Shown piece by piece: positions 56,300 through 64,000 of a stretch of DNA of 64,000 nt (within the stretch, counting starts at the first letter, position 1; each line of letters opens with the position of its first letter). The position numbers were made by a program, and so were the translations under genes. Under the pieces are notes generated by a model. That model searched no databases and was not told where the DNA came from. It saw nothing but the letters and a program-made list of their open reading frames with translations. Source of the stretch: Lysobacterales bacterium (GTDB lineage Bacteria; Pseudomonadota; Gammaproteobacteria; Xanthomonadales; Xanthomonadaceae); assembly GCA_017302135.1 (NCBI GenBank), contig JAFLDZ010000001.1, forward strand, positions 310,001 to 374,000, in the 5' to 3' direction.

Positions 56300-58204
56300 T
56301 CAAGCGGCAGCGTGTTCGTTCGCGACGTGCGCAAGAAAGTCGGTGATGGACATGGAACCCAGATCCTCCCCGGCCCGCGTGCGTACCGCGACAAGCCCGT
56401 TTTCCTTCTCGCGATCCCCGACCACGAGCAGGTACGGCACCCGCTGCAGCGTGTGCTCGCGAATCTTATAGCCGATTTTCTCGTTCCGCAAATCAGCCGC
56501 AATCCGGAACCCTTGATTCATAAGGGTTTTCCGAATTTCATCGACATAATCGGCCTGCGCATCCGTGATATTCATCACGACGGCCTGGATCGGGGCCAGC
56601 CAGGCCGGGAATTGGCCGGCATGGTGTTCGATCAGAATGCCGATGAAACGCTCCATGGAACCGACGATGGCGCGGTGCAGCATGACCGGGTGGCGACGCT
56701 GGCTGTGCTCATCCACGTACTCGGCGCCGAGACGGCCGGGCATCATGAAATCGACCTGCATCGTGCCCAACTGCCAGGTCCGGCCGATGGCATCCTTGAG
56801 GTGATATTCGATCTTCGGGCCGTAGAAGGCGCCCTCGCCCGGCAGTTCTTCCCACTCCACGCCGGCCGAGCGCAGGGCCGAACGCAGGGCGTCCTCGGCC
56901 TTGTCCCAGGTGGCGTCGTCGCCGAGGCGGGACTCCGGACGCAGCGCGATCTTGATCTGGATGTCCGAAAACCCGAAGTGGCTGTAAACCGCCAGCGCCT
57001 GCTGGTGGAAGGCGCGCACCTCATCCTCGATCTGGCTCTCGGTGCAGAACACATGACCGTCGTCCTGGGTGAAGCCGCGCACGCGGAGGATGCCGTGCAG
57101 TGCGCCGGAGGGCTCGTTGCGGTGACAGGCGCCGAACTCGCCGTAGCGGATCGGCAGATCGCGGTAGCTGTGCAGGCCCTGATTGAAGACCTGGATGTGC
57201 CCCGGGCAGTTCATCGGCTTCAGCGCGTAGGTGCGCTTCTCCGACTCGGTGAAGAACATGTTGTCCTTGTAATTGTCCCAGTGACCGGACTTCTGCCACA
57301 GGGTCACGTCGAGGATCTGCGGGCAGCGCACTTCCTGGTAGCCGCTGTCGCGATAGACCCGACGCATGTACTGCTCGACCACCTGCCAGATCGCCCAGCC
57401 TTTCGGATGCCAGAAGATCAGGCCCGGGCCTTCTTCCTGCAGATGGAACAGGTCCTGCTGCTTGGCGATCTTGCGGTGGTCGCGCTTCTCGGCTTCTTCG
57501 ATCTGGGTGAGGTACGCCTTCAGATCCTTGTCGTTCAACCAGGCCGTGCCGTAGATCCGGCTGAGCATCTGGTTGTTGCTGTCGCCGCGCCAGTAGGCGC
57601 CCGCGACCTTCATCAACTTGAACGCGCGCAGCTTGTCGGTGCCGGGGACGTGCGGGCCGCGACAGAGATCGGTGAACGTGCCCTGCGAATACAGCGACAG
57701 GTCCTGATTCGCTGGAATGCTTTCGATGATCTCGGCCTTGTAGGCCTCGCCGATGCCTTTGAAGAACGCGATCGCGTCGTCGCGCGATTTCACGCTGCGG
57801 CTCACCGGCAGCGCTTCCTTGACGATCTTCTGCATCTCCGCCTCGATCGCCGGCAGGTCTTCCGGCGTGAACGGGCGCTCGTAGGCGAAGTCGTAGTAGA
57901 AACCGTTGTCGATCACCGGGCCGATGGTGACCTGCGCGCCCGGAAACAGTCGCTGCACGGCCTGCGCAAGCAGATGCGCAGTGGAGTGGCGCAGGATCTC
58001 CAGCGCGTCGGGATGTTTGTCGGTGACGATTTCGAGCGCGGCGTCGCGCTCGATGCGGAAACTGGTATCGACGAGCTGGCCGTCGACCTTGCCGGCGAGC
58101 GCGGCCTTGGCCAGACCGGGGCCGATCGAGGCGGCGACTTCGCCGACCGTCGGCGAGGCTTCGAATTCACGGCGGCTGCCGTCGGGGAGCGTAATGGCGA
58201 TCAT
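56300..58204 (-). CDS. thrS: Threonyl-tRNA synthetase
   Basis: A 634-residue class II synthetase. TGS domain (about 1-62), editing domain with [16 protein letters not shown], and the catalytic core with the zinc ligand Cys in [12 protein letters not shown], class II motif 2 [28 protein letters not shown], and motif 3 [19 protein letters not shown]; anticodon-binding C-terminus ([20 protein letters not shown]). The ATG at 58204 is used; a TTG five codons earlier is possible. First gene of the translation cluster, controlled by the leader at 58249-58324. Confidence 0.97.
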   Translation of the reverse strand: MIAITLPDGSRREFEASPTVGEVAASIGPGLAKAALAGKVDGQLVDTSFRIERDAALEIVTDKHPDALEILRHSTAHLLAQAVQRLFPGAQVTIGPVIDNGFYYDFAYERPFTPEDLPAIEAEMQKIVKEALPVSRSVKSRDDAIAFFKGIGEAYKAEIIESIPANQDLSLYSQGTFTDLCRGPHVPGTDKLRAFKLMKVAGAYWRGDSNNQMLSRIYGTAWLNDKDLKAYLTQIEEAEKRDHRKIAKQQDLFHLQEEGPGLIFWHPKGWAIWQVVEQYMRRVYRDSGYQEVRCPQILDVTLWQKSGHWDNYKDNMFFTESEKRTYALKPMNCPGHIQVFNQGLHSYRDLPIRYGEFGACHRNEPSGALHGILRVRGFTQDDGHVFCTESQIEDEVRAFHQQALAVYSHFGFSDIQIKIALRPESRLGDDATWDKAEDALRSALRSAGVEWEELPGEGAFYGPKIEYHLKDAIGRTWQLGTMQVDFMMPGRLGAEYVDEHSQRRHPVMLHRAIVGSMERFIGILIEHHAGQFPAWLAPIQAVVMNITDAQADYVDEIRKTLMNQGFRIAADLRNEKIGYKIREHTLQRVPYLLVVGDREKENGLVAVRTRAGEDLGSMSITDFLAHVANEHAAA

Positions 58205-58248
58205 GGGGTTTCGTATCAACTGAAGTCTGAAGGCGAACGGGAGACAAG

Positions 58249-58294
58249 AAAAAAGCGCCCAAGAGGCGCTTCGCGTGGTCGCGGGCCTTGGGCG
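58249..58294 (-). promoter_or_regulatory. thrS attenuator: terminator and competing antiterminator
   Basis: Terminator: AAGCGCC (58271-58265), loop TCTTG, GGCGCTT (58259-58253), tail of six T to 58249. Antiterminator: CGCCCAAG at 58294-58287 is exactly complementary to CTTGGGCG at 58263-58256, which uses the terminator loop and 3' arm, so the two folds exclude each other. The antiterminator arm starts seven bases after the leader stop codon, where a ribosome finishing the leader would cover it, allowing termination; stalling at the Thr codons would free it. Confidence refers to the structure; regulation is inferred. Confidence 0.75.
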
Positions 58295-58300
58295 TCGTGA

Positions 58301-58324
58301 TCAGGGGTCGGTGGTAGTGCTCAT
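58301..58324 (-). CDS. Candidate threonine leader peptide MSTTTDP
   Basis: Seven codons, ATG AGC ACT ACC ACC GAC CCC then TGA, with three consecutive Thr codons. It lies about 50 bases after the predicted transcription start and just before the antiterminator of thrS. The ribosome site is weak (GAG about ten bases before ATG). Reading the leader only matters for sensing Thr-tRNA charging; no product function is implied. Confidence 0.65.
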   Translation of the reverse strand: MSTTTDP

Positions 58325-58380
58325 GTCACACGCTCGGCGCCGGTTTCCCGGGGCCACCTTGTTCAATCGCTGATGCCGCA

Positions 58381-58409
58381 AAGTTAGGCTCCGGGCCGCG
58401 GAAAGTCAA
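58381..58409 (-). promoter_or_regulatory. Promoter of the thrS operon
   Basis: On the minus strand TTGACT (five of six), exactly 17 bases, then TAACTT (three of six). Predicted start about 58374, giving a 170-nt leader with the peptide and attenuator. It sits between thrS and the divergent aminotransferase gene. Confidence 0.6.
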
Positions 58410-58527
58410 CGAATACAAGCCTTTCCGCCGGTGCCGCGATCCGATCGCTGCCATCGCCTCCCGCAGGCGCATGACTGGCCCTAAACTCGAGCTTCCCCCC
58501 GGCAAGCACGGGCAATCGAGGCCGGCA

Positions 58528-59472
58528 ATGGCGCAGAGCATCCACGATTTCCACGACGACCCGCGCAACGCGGAGATCCGGATCTGGATCAACGGGGCGT
58601 TGAAACCGCGCGCCGAAGCCACGGTCTCGGTGTTCGACAGCGGTTTCGTGCTCGGCGATGGCGTCTGGGAAGGCCTGCGGGTGATCGATGGCCATCCGGT
58701 CTTTCTCGACGAACACCTCGACCGTCTGTTCGAAGGCGCGAAAGCGATCGCGCTGGACATCGGCATGGATCGCGCCCGGCTGACGCGCGCGCTCTACGAC
58801 ACGCTGGACGCCAACGGCATGCGCGACGGTGTGCATCTGCGGCTGATGGTGTCGCGCGGCGTGAAGCGCACGCCCTACCAGGACCCGCGCGTCACCGTGG
58901 GCCCGGCGACGGTGGTGATCATTCCGGAGTTCAAGGTCGCGAAGCCCGAAACGCTCGCGAACGGCCTGCGCCTGTTCACCGTGCACGTGCGTCGTGGTTA
59001 TCCCGACGTGCAGGATCCGAAGCTCAACAGCCACAGCAAGCTCAACTGCATCACCGCCTGCATCCAGGCGACCGAAGCCGGCGCCGACGAAGCGCTGATG
59101 CTCGACCCGCACGGTTTCGTCGCCACCTGCAATTCGACGCACTTCTTCATCGTGCGTCGCGGCGAAGTGTGGACCTCGACCGGCGATTACTGCCTCGGCG
59201 GCATCACCCGCGCGAACGTGCTGCGCGCCTGTCGTGAAGCCGGCATTCCGTGCTTCGAGAAGAATTTCAGCCTCACCCAGGTGTACTCGGCCGATGAGGC
59301 GTTCACGACCGGCACCTTCGCGGGATTGGCGCCGGTGCGCAGCATCGATGGCAGGATCATCGGCGAAGGCGATCCCGCACTTCCTGGACCGATGGTGACG
59401 CGCCTGCAAGCGCTGTATCGCGACCTGATCGCCCGCGACATCGCGATGCGCGCGGGTGTGCGTCTCGCATGA
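58528..59472 (+). CDS. Class IV PLP-dependent aminotransferase
   Basis: A 314-residue fold-type IV aminotransferase of the branched-chain/D-amino-acid group. The PLP lysine is in LNSHSKLNCITACIQA; DSGFVLGDGVWEGLRV, EALMLDPHGFVATCNSTHFF and GGITRANVL are family motifs. Substrate side cannot be read; IlvE and DAAT are both possible. The ATG at 58528 has GAGG about nine bases upstream; another ATG at 58471 would add 19 residues. Its stop overlaps the sulfotransferase start (ATGA). Confidence 0.88.
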   Translation: MAQSIHDFHDDPRNAEIRIWINGALKPRAEATVSVFDSGFVLGDGVWEGLRVIDGHPVFLDEHLDRLFEGAKAIALDIGMDRARLTRALYDTLDANGMRDGVHLRLMVSRGVKRTPYQDPRVTVGPATVVIIPEFKVAKPETLANGLRLFTVHVRRGYPDVQDPKLNSHSKLNCITACIQATEAGADEALMLDPHGFVATCNSTHFFIVRRGEVWTSTGDYCLGGITRANVLRACREAGIPCFEKNFSLTQVYSADEAFTTGTFAGLAPVRSIDGRIIGEGDPALPGPMVTRLQALYRDLIARDIAMRAGVRLA

Positions 59473-60215
59473 ACAGTGCCGGCGATCCACTGCGCATCGC
59501 GATGTGGAGCGGCCCGCGCAACATCTCCACGGCGATGATGCGCGCCTGGGAAAACCGCGAGGATTGCGCGGTCAGCGACGAGCCGCTGTATGCGGCGTAT
59601 CTGGCGGCGACAGGCATCGACCACCCGGGCCGCGACGAGGTCATCGCCGCTGGCGAGACGGACTGGCGGCGGGTCGCCGATGCGCTGCTCGGTCCGGTGC
59701 CGGGCGGAAAAGCGATCTGGTACCAGAAGCATATGAACCATCATCTGCTGGCGGGCATGCACACCGATTGGGTGCTGGCGCTGCGCAACGTACTGCTGAT
59801 CCGCGACCCGTCCGAAGTCGTCGCGTCATACATCAAATCGCGCGCAGCGGTGACGGCGAACGACATCGGCCTGCCGCAGCAGGGCCGCTTGTTCGACCTG
59901 CTCTGCGACGCGCTCGGCGAAGCGCCGATCGTCATCGATGCCGGCGATTTCCTGCGCGCGCCGGAACGCTATCTGCGCGCCCTGTGCGACCTGCTCGGCA
60001 TCGCGTTCACACCACGCATGTTGTCGTGGCCCGCAGGTCCGCGCGACAGCGACGGCGTGTGGGCGCCCTACTGGTACGACGCGGTCTGGCGTTCGACCGG
60101 TTTCGAGCCATGGCGGCCGCGCGAAGACACCCTGACCGGAGAAGCGCTTGCCGCAGCGGAGATCTGCCGGCCGATCTACGAGCGCCTGCGCGAATACCGG
60201 ATGATGGTTTGCTGA
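59469..60215 (+). CDS. Sulfotransferase-like protein
   Basis: A 248-residue P-loop protein. The N-terminal IAMWSGPRNISTAMMRAWENR resembles the PAPS 5'-phosphosulfate loop, and LLIRDPSEVVASYIKSR the 3'-phosphate binding motif (RdPxxxxxSY). A sulfate acceptor cannot be named. Coupled to the aminotransferase by a four-base overlap, an arrangement that suggests a shared amino acid-derived substrate, although that is inference. Confidence 0.78.
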   Translation: MNSAGDPLRIAMWSGPRNISTAMMRAWENREDCAVSDEPLYAAYLAATGIDHPGRDEVIAAGETDWRRVADALLGPVPGGKAIWYQKHMNHHLLAGMHTDWVLALRNVLLIRDPSEVVASYIKSRAAVTANDIGLPQQGRLFDLLCDALGEAPIVIDAGDFLRAPERYLRALCDLLGIAFTPRMLSWPAGPRDSDGVWAPYWYDAVWRSTGFEPWRPREDTLTGEALAAAEICRPIYERLREYRMMVC

Positions 60216-60243
60216 TGCGTTGCTGGCGATGCGTTGCTGACAA

Positions 60244-60900
60244 TTACGTCAGCGGCGGCAACACCACCGCACTGGCGATGTGGCCATCGGCGACGCGATA
60301 GCGCCCGGAGATGTGCGACAGCCCCGGAAAGCTCGCCTCCGGCACCAGCACCTCGGCGACGAAGCCATCGTCGCCGGTGAACATGATCTCGACCTGCTGG
60401 AAATCGAGAAAATACCGGTGCACCGGATAGATCGATTTGTACACCGCTTCCTTGATCGAAAACACCAGAATCCCGCCCAAGTGGCGCAGCGCCGGAGGCA
60501 GCGCGTCGATCCGGCTGCGCTCTGGTTCGCGCAGAATCATCGCGTGCAGTTCTTCATCGATCGGTCTGGCCGGCTCGACATCGATGCCGATGCCGGCGCT
60601 GAGCGCTCGCGGCGCGACCGCCACCGCGCACAGCGATCGACAATGGGTGATCGAACCGACGACCGCCTGCGGCCAGGTCGGCACGCGGTCGGCATCGCGA
60701 AGCAAGGCATCGATCTGCGCACCGGCATGACGCAGCAGACCGCGCGCCAATATCCGCCCGGCCGCGAACTCCTGCTGTCGGTGCTCCACCGCACGCTCGA
60801 TCAGACCGCGCTCAGGCAACGGCAGCGTAGAAGGATCGGCATCGGCGGGAACCATTTCCGCGACAAACACGCCTTCCGGCAGCAACGGGCGGAACAGCAT
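60244..60900 (-). CDS. 4'-phosphopantetheinyl transferase (EntD/Sfp type)
   Basis: A 218-residue PPTase that loads carrier proteins with phosphopantetheine from CoA. AGIGIDVEPARPI has the Mg-binding Asp/Glu; VFSIKEAVYKSIYP is the second signature; VGSITHCRSLCAVAV is the CoA-binding strand of the EntD group. Such enzymes usually serve NRPS/PKS or siderophore systems, none of which is in view. Start at the ATG at 60900. Confidence 0.9.
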   Translation of the reverse strand: MLFRPLLPEGVFVAEMVPADADPSTLPLPERGLIERAVEHRQQEFAAGRILARGLLRHAGAQIDALLRDADRVPTWPQAVVGSITHCRSLCAVAVAPRALSAGIGIDVEPARPIDEELHAMILREPERSRIDALPPALRHLGGILVFSIKEAVYKSIYPVHRYFLDFQQVEIMFTGDDGFVAEVLVPEASFPGLSHISGRYRVADGHIASAVVLPPLT

Positions 60901-60955
60901 GTCTGTCTCCTTCTATCTCGACTCCGACGATGTCGAAGCGCGCATCGATGCGGTC

Positions 60956-60989
60956 AAAAAAAACGGCGCTGCCTGGAAGGCCGCGCCGT
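60956..60989 (-). terminator. Intrinsic terminator after tRNA-Val
   Basis: On the minus strand ACGGCGC, an inner stem-loop, GCGCCGT, then eight T. It ends the tRNA-Val transcript before the PPTase gene. Confidence 0.85.
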
Positions 60990-61019
60990 CGATCCACCTG
61001 CCGTTCTACGGCGTGAAGT

Positions 61020-61094
61020 TGGTGGGCGGTACAGGGTTCGAACCTGTGACCCCTACCATGTCAAGGTAGTGCTCTACCGCTGAGCTAACCGCCC
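61020..61094 (-). tRNA. tRNA-Val (anticodon GAC)
   Basis: A 75-nt cloverleaf with CCA: acceptor GGGCGGT/ACCGCCC, anticodon stem CUACC/GGUAG with loop UUGACAU, T-loop GGTTCGAACCC. Confidence 0.96.
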
Positions 61095-61126
61095 GTCGAG
61101 TCGTTACCGCCAACCCGAAAGGGCGA

Positions 61127-61804
61127 TCATGGTAACACCCGAGGCGGCGCGACGGAACCATGTGTCGACCCGGAAAGCGTCGGCACCGAAGCGTCGACCG
61201 GGTCCGGGAACATCCGTCGCAGCCCCCAGTGCGTGGCGCCGTAGGCGACGCCGGACAGCAGCCCCCAGCAAATCAGCAGATGCAGCGGTGCCGGCCCGAG
61301 CTGACGGCCGAAGAACGGATCGATCCACGCGAAATTCACGTTGTCCGCCGCCGGCACCAGCAGCCGGCCGGCGAGGACCGCCAGCGCCGCGATGCCGGCC
61401 TGCAGCGGCCAGCCGCGCGGGTCGTAGCCGATGCGCCTCAGCACCCACCACAGCAGCAGCGGCCATGCGATGTGGTACAGCGAGAGCAATCGCGCGAACA
61501 GCGGATACGCGGAATCCCACAGGTACTCGGTGCCGCCGTAGAGGAAATCGCCGGTCGCCACTTTCCACACCGCATCGACCGCCCAGACCACTGCGATCAC
61601 CGGGGCGGCCACCGCCTGGCTCGACACCAGTAGACGACTGCGCACCATCAGCCCGATCGCGGTGAGGATCACGCCGATATTGCACAGGAACAGGAAATTG
61701 AACGCGCCGTAGGCCGAGTGATACGTCGGCAGATACACCAGCAGCCACAGCGCACCCAGCCAACCGATGCGCGGAAAGCATGGGGGTTGCACCGCCGCGC
61801 TCAC
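61127..61804 (-). CDS. Polytopic membrane protein of unknown function
   Basis: A 225-residue protein with about six hydrophobic helices ([92 protein letters not shown]). Starts at a GTG at 61804 that overlaps the uvrB stop as GTGA. It sits between uvrB and tRNA-Val. I recognise no family. Confidence 0.8.
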   Translation of the reverse strand: MSAAVQPPCFPRIGWLGALWLLVYLPTYHSAYGAFNFLFLCNIGVILTAIGLMVRSRLLVSSQAVAAPVIAVVWAVDAVWKVATGDFLYGGTEYLWDSAYPLFARLLSLYHIAWPLLLWWVLRRIGYDPRGWPLQAGIAALAVLAGRLLVPAADNVNFAWIDPFFGRQLGPAPLHLLICWGLLSGVAYGATHWGLRRMFPDPVDASVPTLSGSTHGSVAPPRVLP

Positions 61805-63843
61805 CCCAGACTCACTTCTTTCAGTTTGCGGATCTCGTCGCGCACGCGCGCGGCGTCCTCGAACTCCAGATCGCGCGCGTGCTGGTACATCGTCACCTCC
61901 AGCGCCGCGATCCGCGCCGCGATCTGCGCCGGCGGCAGCGCGGCGTAGTTCTCGATCGGTTCGGCCACGCGCTGACTTTTGCCGCGACCCTTGCGATCGC
62001 CCGGCGCCAGTTCGCTGCGCGCGCCTTCCATCACATCCATGATCTCGCGCACGATCGAGGTCGGTACGATCCCGTGCTCGGCGTTGTATTCCAGCTGTCG
62101 CTCGCGACGCCGGCCGGTTTCCTCCAGCGCGGTCTTCATCGAACGCGTCACCACGTCGGCGTAGAGGATCGCCTTGCCGCGCACGTTGCGCGCAGCGCGG
62201 CCGATGGTCTGGATCAGCGAACCCGCCGAACGCAGGAACCCTTCCTTGTCGGCGTCGAGGATCGCGACCAGCGACACTTCCGGCATGTCCAGGCCTTCGC
62301 GCAGCAGGTTGATGCCCACCAGCACATCGAATTTTCCGAGGCGCAGATCTCGGATGATTTCGACCCGTTCGACGGTCTCGATATCGGAGTGCAGATAGCG
62401 CACGCGCACGCCGTGATCGCCCAGGTATTCGGTAAGGTTCTCGGCCATGCGTTTGGTCAGCGTGGTCACCAGCACGCGGTCGCCCATCGCCACGCGTTCG
62501 CTGATCTCACCGAGCAGATCGTCGACCTGGGTGCCGACCGGACGGATTTCCACGGTCGGATCGATCAGCCCGGTCGGCCGCACCACCAGTTCGACCACCT
62601 GGCCCTGCGACTTCTCGATTTCGTATTCGCGCGGCGTCGCCGACACGAAGATCGTGCGCGGCGAGCGCATTTCCCATTCCTCGAAGCGCAGCGGCCGGTT
62701 GTCGAGCGCCGACGGCAGCCGGAAGCCGAATTCCACCAACGTTTCCTTGCGCGCGCGGTCGCCCTTGAACATCGCGCCGATCTGCGGCACGGTCACGTGC
62801 GATTCGTCGACCACGAGCAGCGCGTCCGGGGTCAGATAGTCGAACAGGCACGGCGGCGCTTCGTTGGGCATGCGCCCGGTCAAGTGCCGCGAATAGTTTT
62901 CGATGCCGCTGCAGAAGCCGACTTCGGCCATCATCTCCAGATCGAACTGGGTGCGCTGCGCCAGACGTTGCGCTTCCACCAGCTTGTTCGCGGCGTACAG
63001 GTATTCCAGGCGTTCGCGCAGTTCGACCTTGATCGCCTCGATCGCATCCAGCACCGTGCGTCGCGTGGTGACGTAATGCGACTTCGGATAGATGGTGTAG
63101 CGCGGCAGTTTGCGCAATGTTTCGCCGGTCAGTGGATCGAACACCGTCAGCTGTTCGATCTCACCATCGAACAGTTCGACACGCAGCGCTTCGACATCGG
63201 ATTCGGCCGGGTGCACGTCGATCACCTCGCCGCGCACGCGATACGTGCCGCGTCGCAGTTCGGTGTCGTTGCGCGAATACTGCATCGCGGTGAGGCGGTT
63301 GATCAGTTCGCGCTGGTCGATGCGCTCGCCGCGCACCATGTGCAGCACCATCTTGAAGTATTCGTTGGGGTCGCCCAGGCCGTAGATCGCCGAGACCGTG
63401 CACACGATGATCGCGTCGCGGCGTTCCAGCAGCGCCTTGGTCGCCGACAGCCGCATCTGTTCGATGTGCTCGTTGATCGAGCTGTCCTTCTCGATGAACG
63501 TATCGCTGGACGGCACGTAGGCTTCGGGCTGGTAGTAGTCGTAATAGCTGACGAAATACTCGACCGCGTTGTGCGGGAAGAACGCCTTGAACTCGCCGTA
63601 GAGCTGCGCCGCCAGGGTCTTGTTGTGCGCCATCACCAGGGTCGGCTTCTGCACCGCCTGGATCACGTTGGCGATGGTGTAGGTCTTGCCCGAGCCGGTC
63701 ACGCCCAGCAGCGTCTGCTTCGCCAACCCACTGTTGAAACCATCGATCAGCGCCGCGATCGCCTGCGGCTGATCGCCGGCGGGCTCGTAGGGCGCCACCA
63801 GCTGGAAGGGGGTGTCGGACAGATGGCGTACGTGTTCGTTCAT
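61801..63843 (-). CDS. uvrB: Excinuclease ABC subunit B
   Basis: A 680-residue helicase-like subunit of nucleotide excision repair. Walker [16 protein letters not shown], the beta-hairpin region [28 protein letters not shown] box ([13 protein letters not shown]), helicase motif VI ([15 protein letters not shown]), and the C-terminal UVR domain ([20 protein letters not shown]) are complete. The ATG at 63843 is preferred over a GTG at 63867. uvrA is at 18035. Confidence 0.97.
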   Translation of the reverse strand: MNEHVRHLSDTPFQLVAPYEPAGDQPQAIAALIDGFNSGLAKQTLLGVTGSGKTYTIANVIQAVQKPTLVMAHNKTLAAQLYGEFKAFFPHNAVEYFVSYYDYYQPEAYVPSSDTFIEKDSSINEHIEQMRLSATKALLERRDAIIVCTVSAIYGLGDPNEYFKMVLHMVRGERIDQRELINRLTAMQYSRNDTELRRGTYRVRGEVIDVHPAESDVEALRVELFDGEIEQLTVFDPLTGETLRKLPRYTIYPKSHYVTTRRTVLDAIEAIKVELRERLEYLYAANKLVEAQRLAQRTQFDLEMMAEVGFCSGIENYSRHLTGRMPNEAPPCLFDYLTPDALLVVDESHVTVPQIGAMFKGDRARKETLVEFGFRLPSALDNRPLRFEEWEMRSPRTIFVSATPREYEIEKSQGQVVELVVRPTGLIDPTVEIRPVGTQVDDLLGEISERVAMGDRVLVTTLTKRMAENLTEYLGDHGVRVRYLHSDIETVERVEIIRDLRLGKFDVLVGINLLREGLDMPEVSLVAILDADKEGFLRSAGSLIQTIGRAARNVRGKAILYADVVTRSMKTALEETGRRRERQLEYNAEHGIVPTSIVREIMDVMEGARSELAPGDRKGRGKSQRVAEPIENYAALPPAQIAARIAALEVTMYQHARDLEFEDAARVRDEIRKLKEVSLG

Positions 63844-63997
63844 CGCGGGCGTCGACAGGTCAAGCACGGAAGTCTAGCGGGTCGTCGCGGCACACAGCGG
63901 GTTTTTCCTACAACGGAATGCGGCTGTCGCCGATGCCGCGCGAGCGCGCGCCTGCCGACACTGAACTCCCGTTCATCACGCGCACCGGAGTCCGCTC

Positions 63998-64000
63998 ATG
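63998..64000 (+). other. Probable start codon of a gene beyond the window
   Basis: The window ends in an ATG preceded by ACCGGAGTCCGCTC, a GGAG eight bases away. It would diverge from uvrB. Nothing of the product is visible; an upstream ATG at 63918 is also open to the end. Confidence 0.4.

Noticed and set aside
56312..58300. Open frame of 662 codons on the plus strand opposite thrS
   Set aside because: Antisense of thrS and its leader; no motif and no ribosome site.
60899..61083. Plus-strand frame starting MSVSFYLDSDDVEARID
   Set aside because: It runs through the terminator and tRNA-Val antisense; the LVGGTGFEPVTPTMS ending is a known artefact of translated tRNA.

Overview
The window is a GC-rich, gene-dense stretch of chromosome from a gammaproteobacterium. 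It most resembles the Xanthomonadaceae/Lysobacteraceae (Lysobacter or Luteimonas type). The reasons are the gene neighbourhoods (uvrB next to a small membrane protein; coaD-lipoprotein-ferredoxin; thrS-infC-rpmI-rplT-pheST-ihfA-merR), the IF3 N-terminus, a Xanthomonas-type T4SS effector domain (XVIPCD), secreted S1 and S8 proteases, and REP-like repeats typical of this family. The assignment is by eye; no search was run. I see no phage, IS element or CRISPR array.

Layout. 1-3068 (minus): radA, a DUF1444 gene, recX and the 5' end of alaS. 3567-4711: a secreted trypsin-like protease facing a tRNA-Thr. 4749-11768 (minus): murJ, ribF, ileS, lspA, ispH, covering lipid II flipping, flavin synthesis, lipoprotein signal cleavage and isoprenoid synthesis. 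11793-14183: rpsT on the plus strand facing rplU-rpmA-obgE. 14856-21543 (plus): a large subtilase with a PPC domain, an OmpA/BON-like protein, uvrA with an unusual basic tail, and a thioesterase. 21593-28512: small metabolic and stress genes (copper chaperone, enoyl-CoA isomerase and hydratase, arsC, 3-mercaptopyruvate sulfurtransferase, CoA Nudix hydrolase, FKBP, nth). 28587-34321 (minus): coaD, lipoprotein, ferredoxin, ggt, GNAT and MBL genes, many joined by 4-base overlaps, flanked by MAPEG and rsmD genes. 34422-38914: ftsY, an AsmA-like gene, mutY, yggX, tRNA-Phe. 39545-46902 (plus): lipocalin, LEA-like lipoprotein, acyl-CoA dehydrogenase, HNH nuclease, an unrecognised Pro/Ala-rich protein, dxs. 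46953-58409 (minus): the translation cluster thrS-infC-rpmI-rplT-pheS-pheT-ihfA-merR, then tRNA-Pro and a GumN-family gene. 58528-64000: aminotransferase-sulfotransferase pair, PPTase, tRNA-Val, membrane protein and uvrB.

Two things stand out. First, between infC and rpmI lies a two-gene insertion. One gene encodes an ankyrin-repeat lipoprotein. The other encodes a class 3 lipase-like protein with a C-terminal XVIPCD and a Gln-rich tail. Together they look like an immunity-effector pair of the bacteria-killing X-T4SS, although no T4SS genes are in view. Second, the thrS leader reads as a complete leader-peptide attenuator: a promoter, a seven-codon ORF with three consecutive Thr codons, a perfect 8-bp antiterminator pairing, and a mutually exclusive 7-bp terminator with a six-T tail. 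I cannot name a described precedent for thrS.

Smaller points are a probable AUC start codon for infC, a REPIN-like inverted pair between pheT and pheS that contains the pheS stop codon, a strong hairpin between rplT and pheS overlapped by a tiny Phe-containing ORF, and recX detached from recA.
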